Assembly: GCA_027063295.1 (NCBI GenBank)
Contig: JAMORZ010000088.1
Location: forward strand, 1-11,294
Reading direction: 5' to 3'
Source: Sulfurimonas sp.
Lineage (GTDB): Bacteria > Campylobacterota > Campylobacteria > Campylobacterales > Sulfurimonadaceae
Length of the DNA stretch: 11,294 nucleotides
This document shows positions 1 through 5,042 of the stretch, in pieces. A program made the translations under genes and the position numbers. Numbering within the stretch: the first letter of the stretch is position 1; each line of letters opens with the position of its first letter. The notes below the pieces were generated by a model. That model saw only the letters and a program-made list of their open reading frames with translations, did no database searches and was not told where the DNA came from.

Positions 1-78
1 ACTACCAAATACAAATGCAACAGGGATACCAAGAAGTAAAAGTGCCAAAACAAGCACAAACATAAAAAGTGCCATCAT
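1..78 (-). CDS. dctM: TRAP transporter large permease DctM, N-terminal fragment
   Basis: Only the first 26 codons are inside the window; the rest lies beyond position 1. They read as a hydrophobic first helix ending in LLLLGIPVAFVFGS, which matches the opening of the large membrane subunit (DctM) of tripartite ATP-independent periplasmic (TRAP) transporters, where a GIPVAF motif is typical. In the family this 12-TM subunit is the sodium-driven translocation channel for organic acids and related solutes. The first ATG (78-76) overlaps the TGA of dctQ in an ATGA junction, the usual coupling for these pairs; an AGGAG sits 11 bases upstream inside dctQ. A second ATG follows directly, so the start could be one codon later. 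The substrate cannot be told from this piece. Confidence 0.85.
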   Translation of the reverse strand, partial: MMALFMFVLVLALLLLGIPVAFVFGS

Positions 79-554
79 AGTGCTTTGTACTCCTGAAAAC
101 TTTTATATGCGATGCTAAGTGCCTGAAGCGATAAAAAAACAAAAGAGAGTGGCATAAGTGATTTTACCAGATATCTGTACTCCAATCCACCCGGATTTGA
201 AGATGCCTCATGTTGTAAATAGCTCATCTGTACAAACTCTACACCGATATAGATGATCAAAAAAGAAAACGGTAAGATAAAAAAAAGTGTGGAGATGATC
301 TCTATGAGTGCTTTTGTTTTTAAGGAGTAAGATGCATAAAAGATATCTACTCGTACATGAGCACTCTCTTTGAGCGTATATGCTATACCAAAAAGAATAA
401 TAACATCAAAAAGATGCCACTCTAGCTCTTGAAGTGCAATAGAACCTGAAGAAAAGATATACCTAGCAGTTGCATCATATACAACAAGCACAACCAAAAG
501 AGCAACTATCATCGCTGTAAATAAGCCAAGATATGAAATAATTTTTTCTACCAT
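75..554 (-). CDS. dctQ: TRAP transporter small permease DctQ
   Basis: A complete 159-residue protein with four hydrophobic segments (about residues 7-27, 46-62, 85-106 and 130-150), the normal size and topology of the DctQ small membrane subunit. Diagnostic pieces are YDATARYIF near 26-34, ELEWHLFDVIILFGIAYTLK near 43-62, HVRVDIFY near 66-73, and NPGGLEYRYLVKSLMPLSF near 120-138. An NPGGL stretch before the last helix is typical of one large DctQ subgroup. In the family DctQ pairs with DctM in the inner membrane, and a periplasmic DctP binding protein delivers the solute. The ATG at 554-552 is preceded by an AAAGGTG-type ribosome site. The gene overlaps dctM by 4 bases. No DctP gene is visible; upstream lies only a broken outer-membrane protein gene (570-770), so the original promoter and partner genes may be lost or elsewhere. 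Confidence 0.9.
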   Translation of the reverse strand: MVEKIISYLGLFTAMIVALLVVLVVYDATARYIFSSGSIALQELEWHLFDVIILFGIAYTLKESAHVRVDIFYASYSLKTKALIEIISTLFFILPFSFLIIYIGVEFVQMSYLQHEASSNPGGLEYRYLVKSLMPLSFVFLSLQALSIAYKSFQEYKAL

Positions 555-569
555 CTATCACCTTTACCA

Positions 570-770
570 TTAAAAGTAATATTTTAGCATAGCCTTGATA
601 GTGTCTTCATTATATTCTTCATTTTGCAATATCTTTTCTTTATAGTCGTAACGCAACAGAAGTTGAACATTTTGAGAAAAACGGATCCCTTGAGAAAATG
701 AAATACTGTTTTGTTCATCACCTGTAGTGTAGAACCTGTGTATAATGCCCTTAAAACCTAAGACACTTTT
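570..770 (-). pseudogene. C-terminal fragment of an outer-membrane beta-barrel protein
   Basis: On the minus strand an open frame runs from just after an in-frame TGA (773-771) to a TAA at 572-570. It encodes about 66 residues ending in EDTIKAMLKYYF and has no plausible start. Alternating polar/hydrophobic strands (for example SISFSQGIRFSQNVQLLLRY) and a terminal aromatic Phe are the marks of a beta-barrel outer-membrane protein C-terminus (the BAM recognition signal). The stop lies 15 bases before dctQ, so the intact gene was probably the first gene of the TRAP operon, perhaps a porin passing the same solute. The family (OprD-like or other) cannot be fixed from this piece. The reading frame loses meaning near 745-770, where a transposase remnant begins on the other strand, so the 5' part seems to have been removed by insertion followed by deletion. 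Confidence 0.6.
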
Positions 771-930
771 TCAGTAAGATTTATTTTCAAAAAAGTTAAA
801 ATATTTAGAGTAAAATGGAGTAAATTATGAGTAGAAAAAAAGGTCAGACATATACAGCTGAACAAAAAACCTTGTACTTACACTCTCTTTGAGAAAAATA
901 GTCTTAGAGATGCTAAAAGAGGAGAATAGA
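746..930 (+). mobile_element. Remnant of an IS3-family insertion sequence (left end only)
   Basis: This stretch separates the truncated outer-membrane protein fragment from an unrelated reading frame and contains the first codons of an IS3-type orfA. The left edge is set only roughly, by where the barrel reading frame ends. The noncoding leader from about 746 to 826, beginning TGCCCTTAAAACC, would hold the left terminal repeat. No right end, orfB (DDE integrase) or matching inverted repeat is present in the window, so neither element boundaries nor a target duplication can be shown. The element must be immobile. Confidence 0.35.
827..927 (+). pseudogene. Broken N-terminus of IS3-type transposase OrfA
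   Basis: ATG at 827 starts MSRKKGQTYTAEQKT, a form common in IS3-family OrfA proteins (the helix-turn-helix subunit that binds the element ends). The frame then hits TGA after seven unrelated codons. The expected continuation, KIVLEMLKEEN, resumes at 895 in a different frame. Removing the 23 bases at 872-894 would join the two parts exactly in frame (T15 to K16). After about 927 the sequence no longer resembles OrfA. So this is a doubly damaged fragment of about 26 codons out of the roughly 90-110 usual for OrfA. A GGAG lies at 817-820, a normal spacing for the original start. The family call rests on the recognised N-terminal pattern and was not checked by a search. Confidence 0.6.
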
Positions 931-946
931 ATTTACGAAGCACTTA

Positions 947-1213
947 TTGCAAAAATTACGCTCTCAATGTTTGCATACAATATGGAGCTACATCAACCGC
1001 ATCAAACATGAGCCACAAACACTTGGAGAACTCTTTAGAGATTTAGAATGTGAACTCGAATCACTGGCAATATCAATGCAGCTTTTTATAAAAATACTCA
1101 CAAAAATCTCTGAAATTCAAAATGTTGTCAAGGAGAATAAAAACTTTCTACAGATCATCGCTGTTCTCAGTGCTTACACTCAAAAAGAGTTAGGTTTTAT
1201 GTGCGAAAGTTGA
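947..1213 (+). CDS. Unrecognised 88-residue reading frame, possibly a gene 3' end
   Basis: I do not recognise this protein. The frame is open from 917 to TGA at 1211-1213, and the only start offered is TTG at 947 with no convincing ribosome site at the right distance. The product is predicted to be largely helical, with stretches such as ELFRDLECELESLAISMQLF and an Ile/Leu/Val-rich middle. No membrane segment, signal peptide or catalytic motif is clear. It follows the transposase scar directly and ends 17 bases before the convergent murF stop. The likeliest explanation is the surviving 3' end of a larger gene cut at about 928 by the same events that broke the insertion sequence. A genuine short gene or a chance open frame is also possible. 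Confidence 0.3.
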   Translation: MQKLRSQCLHTIWSYINRIKHEPQTLGELFRDLECELESLAISMQLFIKILTKISEIQNVVKENKNFLQIIAVLSAYTQKELGFMCES

Positions 1214-1230
1214 GTTAATATTAGCTGTTT

Positions 1231-2673
1231 CTAAATAAAATTTGGTGCATCATTTGCAAAAAGTATAATATCACCCGATTTTGTTTGATTTGCCAATAGA
1301 TCTGTCAACAGAGATTTATTAGAAAGCATTATCTTGTTTTTTACTTTGAGATTTTTTTCAAAGAGCGTTGCATTGAGTGATCCTGTCACAATCGCAATGT
1401 CAAACACTTCATTAATCGCTTTAATAAGTTTGAGATTTAACTCATCTGTACTCTCAACAAGACCAGGTGTAACGATCACTTTTCTTCCATCATGAAGTGA
1501 ACAGAGTCTTATCGCTTCAAGCATCCCATCGATATTACCATTGTAACCATCATCTAAGATGATTTTACCACCAGCTACTATCTTTTGTAGTCTATGCTCT
1601 ACTGGTTCTAGTTTGGCTACTGCTTGAATAATCTCTTCATCATCCATACCAAAATCTTTTGCTACTCTTACCGCAACTGCGATATTCATCGTTTGAAACT
1701 CACCTAAAATATCTGTATGGAAATGAAGTTTTTTACCATCTAAAGTGAGTGTAAAGTCTATCCCATCAAGAGTTGCATTTACATCACTTATCTCACTACC
1801 AAAAAAAGTTACTTTTTCATGTGGTTCATCTGTTACAGATGTATGGATAAATGCTTTTTGCAGTCTTGGAGATTGCATAATCTCAAGCTTTGTTGCGATA
1901 ATATTTTTGAGTGACTTAAAATACTCAATATGTGCTTCACCAACACGACCAACAACAACCCTTTGCGGCTCTAAAAATGTAGTGATCTCATAGATATCAC
2001 CACTCTCTCTAGCTCCCGCTTCACACACATATACCTCTGTATCTTCTAAAAGATTGTTATTGACATCTCCCATGATCCCACCTAAAGTATTTACACTTCG
2101 TGGAGTTGCATATACTTTATACTTGTGGGCAAGGATTTGCGCTACAAAGTTTTTGATACTTGTCTTTCCATAGCTTCCCGTGATACACACAATCTGAAGA
2201 TCTTTCATAGAAGCCAGTTTTCTCTTTGCCTCTTTTTTATAGGTCATAAACAAAAACTTCTCTATCATTGTTGAACCAATAAACGCAACGGCCAAAGGCA
2301 TAAAGACACCATAGATTTCACAAGCACTCTTTAGGGTACAAAGTACATCTTGAAAAAGTGTCAAAGAGATAAGTAAGATCAAAAATCTTTTTACTCTCCA
2401 AGTAAGAACAAGCTTCTTATCTAGCTTTTTATGCCATAAGATGATACTTGGAAGCACTGCAAAAAGAAAAAAGATTGCAAAAAACTTTCCTGTTGTATAG
2501 TATGCAATAAATGGGATAAAAAAGTAAAAAAGGTGCCAGTGTGGCTTGTGATGCTTTAGTATCACTCTTGAGAGGGAGTAGTTGTACCACTGTAAGTTTG
2601 TAATAAGATACCATCCAAGTACCGTCACAAACATAACATTGACAACAAACGCAGTTAATGTTTCATAATCCAT
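1231..2673 (-). CDS. murF: UDP-MurNAc-tripeptide--D-Ala-D-Ala ligase MurF, membrane-type N-terminus
   Basis: 480 residues. MurF uses ATP to join D-Ala-D-Ala to the UDP-MurNAc-tripeptide, the last cytoplasmic step of the peptidoglycan nucleotide precursor. The Mur ligase middle domain shows the ATP loop TGSYGKTS (165-172), the EAGAR metal-binding motif (218-222), the H248/K262 region with ATKLEIM, and MNIAVA (329-334). The C-terminal domain has HRLQ (360-363) and LDDGYNGNIDGM (373-384), the counterpart of the MurF DDSYNANP signature. Residues 1-150 are not the usual soluble substrate-binding domain but contain several hydrophobic segments (about 8-26, 48-80, 95-108, 121-143), implying membrane attachment. 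The ATG at 2673 has an AGGA 7 bases upstream, inside the end of the hydrolase gene, whose stop is 1 base away, so translation is probably coupled. The Ddl product made two genes upstream is its substrate. Other Mur ligase-fold enzymes are possible, but the DDGYNGN motif and neighbours favour MurF. Confidence 0.88.
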   Translation of the reverse strand: MDYETLTAFVVNVMFVTVLGWYLITNLQWYNYSLSRVILKHHKPHWHLFYFFIPFIAYYTTGKFFAIFFLFAVLPSIILWHKKLDKKLVLTWRVKRFLILLISLTLFQDVLCTLKSACEIYGVFMPLAVAFIGSTMIEKFLFMTYKKEAKRKLASMKDLQIVCITGSYGKTSIKNFVAQILAHKYKVYATPRSVNTLGGIMGDVNNNLLEDTEVYVCEAGARESGDIYEITTFLEPQRVVVGRVGEAHIEYFKSLKNIIATKLEIMQSPRLQKAFIHTSVTDEPHEKVTFFGSEISDVNATLDGIDFTLTLDGKKLHFHTDILGEFQTMNIAVAVRVAKDFGMDDEEIIQAVAKLEPVEHRLQKIVAGGKIILDDGYNGNIDGMLEAIRLCSLHDGRKVIVTPGLVESTDELNLKLIKAINEVFDIAIVTGSLNATLFEKNLKVKNKIMLSNKSLLTDLLANQTKSGDIILFANDAPNFI

Positions 2674-2674
2674 A

Positions 2675-3409
2675 TTATTGTCCTAAAGTTTCTAAAAATG
2701 TTTTTTCTATCTTCTGTGCGACATCTACATTATGCTTCATAAAGAAATAATGATCTCCATCATAAACCTCAAGTTGAGCATTAGGTATCAACTCTGCTAT
2801 CTTCTCACCTGAGCTCAAAGGTGTTGCTTCATCATCTCTACCCCAACAAATGAGAGCTTTTTTCCCATATGATGCAAAAATATCAGAAAAATCTTCATCT
2901 ACCACATTTTTAAATGTTTGATACATATGTTCACTCAAAGTTTTTGCATCTTCTGCCACAAATAAAGAACGAAACTTTGAGAGTCCTAACATTTTAAGTG
3001 TTTTAAATACAGCGATCTTTGTTAAAACTTTAAGTGACTTTGGTCTGTAGATACCTGCACTTGAGAGAAGTACCAACATATCTGGATCAAGTAGAGTTGC
3101 GACCTTACCACCAAAAGAGTGCCCCACAATAATATGTTTTGAAGCATTGATATGGATCATTAAGAGCTCTACGATTCTAGCAACATCTGTCGTTTGTAAA
3201 GGGGTTGGACATGTAGAGTTTCCAAAACCTGGAAGATCAATATAGATATGACGAAACCCTTTAAGTGTTGTACCAAAAGATTGTTTCATGAGGTTTTTAT
3301 TGCTTCCCCAACCATGTAAAACGATCAAATCAACATGAGCTTCAGGATTGAGTATCTCATAACTTATATCAAATGTATGTTGTAGATACTGGATCGACTT
3401 AACTGCCAT
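2675..3409 (-). CDS. Alpha/beta hydrolase of unknown substrate
   Basis: 244 residues with the full catalytic set of an alpha/beta-hydrolase fold enzyme: oxyanion motif HGWG (32-35), IDLPGFGNS (57-65), nucleophile elbow GHSFGG (96-101, Ser98), acid in GRDDEATP (Asp192 or Asp193), and His220 in DGDHYFF. A short lid region of about 120-175 links the two halves. There is no signal peptide, so it should act in the cytoplasm. Its stop is 1 base before murF, and its ATG shares a base with the ddl stop (TAATG), so it is translated with the two cell-wall ligases. Relatives at this position are, from memory, often labelled 2-hydroxy-6-oxohepta-2,4-dienoate hydrolase, but nothing here supports aromatic ring cleavage. 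A role near precursor metabolism is inferred from position only. Confidence 0.85.
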   Translation of the reverse strand: MAVKSIQYLQHTFDISYEILNPEAHVDLIVLHGWGSNKNLMKQSFGTTLKGFRHIYIDLPGFGNSTCPTPLQTTDVARIVELLMIHINASKHIIVGHSFGGKVATLLDPDMLVLLSSAGIYRPKSLKVLTKIAVFKTLKMLGLSKFRSLFVAEDAKTLSEHMYQTFKNVVDEDFSDIFASYGKKALICWGRDDEATPLSSGEKIAELIPNAQLEVYDGDHYFFMKHNVDVAQKIEKTFLETLGQ

Positions 3410-4446
3410 TACTTCCCTTTTGCACTTGAAATATTGTGTATATACTCATAACTTGGCTGTATATGTTTCTTTTGAGGAAGTGACCCACTAAGCTCCTCAA
3501 CAACCCTTGAAAAATCCTCAAAAAGGTAGTTAGCCATTGAACCTGGAATAGGGTTTATCTCATTAAGATACACCTCATCATTGACAACAAAAAAATCACA
3601 ACGGATCAATGCTCCTTCAAACATTCCACGATACACTTTTTCAAAACTGTTTTGAAGTTTTGCAACAAGTGCATCATCTATCTCAGCTTTGTGTACCTGT
3701 TCTGAACGGGAAAAGTCCATATACTTTTTCTCAAAGTCTAAAAACTCCTCTTTTTGAGGCTCTTCAACAACTGAAAATTTTATCTCACCTTCAGCCATAT
3801 ACCCTGCAAGATTGTACTCTTTTACACCCTCAATAAAAGGCTCAACTACAACATTTTTATCATACTCAAACGCAGTATCTAGTGCATAGTCAAATCCACT
3901 CTCCTCTTTAACAATACTAACACCAATAGAACTTCCAAGTGAAGCTGGTTTAACTATAACTGGAAAATCAAGAGAGATATCTTTATGCTCATCAGAGTGA
4001 AGTGCTTCATACTTGACATACTTTACCCCTCTTGCTGCACAATAGTACTTTGTATGGCGTTTATCATACGAAAAGATACTTGCATTAACACGTGGACCAA
4101 TATAGCTAATGTTATAAAAATCAAACAAAGCCGCAATAGTTCCATCCTCACCATCTGCACCATGGATAAGGTTAAGCACTGTATTTTTATGCTCTGTTGT
4201 ACTAAACATCGATTTTTGTAAAAAACCACCCTGTGTGAGTGTAAGTTGTGGCATCTTTTTATGCTCACCCTTACTAAATGTTACAGCTTTCATCTTTGAT
4301 GGTTCTATAAGATAGAACTTATGATCACCATCACAAAAAATAAAACTCAGATCAAAACTTGAGAGTTTCTCCTTGATCGTTATAGCACTTACTATGCTAA
4401 TCTCATGTTCAAAACTTGCACCACCAAATAAAATAGTTAATTTCAA
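3409..4446 (-). CDS. ddl: D-alanine--D-alanine ligase
   Basis: 345 residues, an ATP-grasp enzyme that joins two D-alanines for the peptidoglycan stem peptide. Visible family motifs are FGGASFEHEIS (7-17), LIHGADGEDGTIAALF (93-108), the ATP-grasp stretch VKPASLGSSIGVS (165-177), VEPFIEGVKEYNLAG (201-215, the counterpart of the usual REVE motif), RCDFF (282-286) and the metal-binding NEINPIPGSM (295-304, with Glu296 and Asn298). The length is in the normal range. The start is TTG at 4446-4444, chosen because it opens the conserved KLTILFGG strand and because a TAAGGAT site lies 7 bases upstream; no nearby ATG fits. The gene ends in a TAATG overlap with the hydrolase and feeds MurF two genes on. 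A cytoplasmic location is expected. Confidence 0.95.
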   Translation of the reverse strand: MKLTILFGGASFEHEISIVSAITIKEKLSSFDLSFIFCDGDHKFYLIEPSKMKAVTFSKGEHKKMPQLTLTQGGFLQKSMFSTTEHKNTVLNLIHGADGEDGTIAALFDFYNISYIGPRVNASIFSYDKRHTKYYCAARGVKYVKYEALHSDEHKDISLDFPVIVKPASLGSSIGVSIVKEESGFDYALDTAFEYDKNVVVEPFIEGVKEYNLAGYMAEGEIKFSVVEEPQKEEFLDFEKKYMDFSRSEQVHKAEIDDALVAKLQNSFEKVYRGMFEGALIRCDFFVVNDEVYLNEINPIPGSMANYLFEDFSRVVEELSGSLPQKKHIQPSYEYIHNISSAKGK

Positions 4447-4453
4447 TCTAAAT

Positions 4454-4460
4454 ATCCTTA
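4454..4460 (-). promoter_or_regulatory. Ribosome binding site fused to the ruvA stop, fixing the ddl TTG start
   Basis: On the minus strand TAAGGAT contains both the TAA stop of ruvA (4460-4458) and the AAGGA Shine-Dalgarno core, 7 bases before the TTG of ddl. Stop and ribosome site share bases, so ribosomes finishing ruvA are placed to restart on ddl. This is what decides for the TTG start. Confidence 0.7.
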
Positions 4461-5027
4461 TATAGTTTGTAATAATTTTAAAGCTTGTTTTACAAGTGAA
4501 GCTGTATCTTCACCATCACAACTACTTAATGCTTTTGAGATTTTATCTTTTTTAAATCCTAAAGACTCCAATGCCTCACTTGCTTCACTTACTGCTTGTG
4601 TTTTAGATGGCTCTGCACCCTGAGCTAAAAGCTCTTCATCAAACCCTGCAAGCTCAACCAATATACGACCCGCTGATTTTGGTCCGATCCCTGGTACCTT
4701 TTTAACACCATTTATATCTTTATTGTTGATGATCACACCAAACTGTGATGGAGAGTATGTCGAACAAATCGCCATTGCAACCTTTGGACCTACTCCATTG
4801 ATCTTAATAAGACGACTAAACATCTTCTTCTCTGCCATATCTACAAACCCAAAGAGAAGCTGTGCATCTTCACGAAAAATCTGTGTTGTAAAAAATGAAA
4901 CTTTCTCACTTGATAAAGTTGAAAATGTTTGAAGTGATATAAACACCTCATACACAACACCATGTACGTCCAAATGGAGAAATGTCGGTTCTTTATAAAC
5001 TATTTTTCCTTCTAACCCTACTATCAA
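4458..5027 (-). CDS. ruvA: Holliday junction branch migration protein RuvA
   Basis: 189 residues. RuvA tetramers bind four-way DNA junctions and load the RuvB motor for branch migration in recombination repair. Domain I is an OB fold at 1-62, opening with the hallmark MIVGLEGKI. Domain II carries two helix-hairpin-helix motifs, LIKINGVGPKVA (73-84) and VKKVPGIGPKSAGRILVEL (108-126). An acidic/flexible linker (about 127-142) leads to domain III (143-189), which contacts RuvB, with EALESLGFKK. The length is normal. The start is TTG at 5027-5025, since the family begins precisely at MIVG and a GGAG site lies 7 bases upstream. No ruvB or ruvC lies beside it, so here it is a passenger in a cell-wall gene block. 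The gap to the upstream gene is 12 bases. Confidence 0.96.
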   Translation of the reverse strand: MIVGLEGKIVYKEPTFLHLDVHGVVYEVFISLQTFSTLSSEKVSFFTTQIFREDAQLLFGFVDMAEKKMFSRLIKINGVGPKVAMAICSTYSPSQFGVIINNKDINGVKKVPGIGPKSAGRILVELAGFDEELLAQGAEPSKTQAVSEASEALESLGFKKDKISKALSSCDGEDTASLVKQALKLLQTI

Positions 5028-5032
5028 TCGAT

Positions 5033-5042
5033 CTCTCCCTTA
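5033..5042 (-). promoter_or_regulatory. Ribosome binding site for the ruvA TTG start
   Basis: TAAGGGAGAG on the minus strand holds the TAA stop of the upstream FapA-like gene and a GGGAG ribosome site 7 bases before the ruvA TTG. The arrangement is the same as at the ruvA-ddl junction: stop codon and Shine-Dalgarno overlap, followed by a TTG start. Confidence 0.65.

Noticed and set aside
741..746. Perfect TATAAT on the plus strand just before the insertion-sequence remnant
   Set aside because: No -35 box at proper spacing, no TG-N extension in the right place, and it overlaps coding sequence of the barrel fragment. It could drive the remnant, but in such AT-rich DNA it is weak evidence.
362..893. 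A 13-base word (CACTCTCTTTGAG) shared by dctQ at 362-374 and the 23-base interruption at 881-893
   Set aside because: One shared 13-mer is about what chance gives in an 11-kb window of skewed composition, and the flanks do not match, so it does not show that the interruption was copied from dctQ.
2675..3409. Naming the hydrolase as a ring-cleavage (meta-pathway) hydrolase
   Set aside because: Only general alpha/beta-hydrolase motifs are visible and no aromatic degradation genes are nearby.
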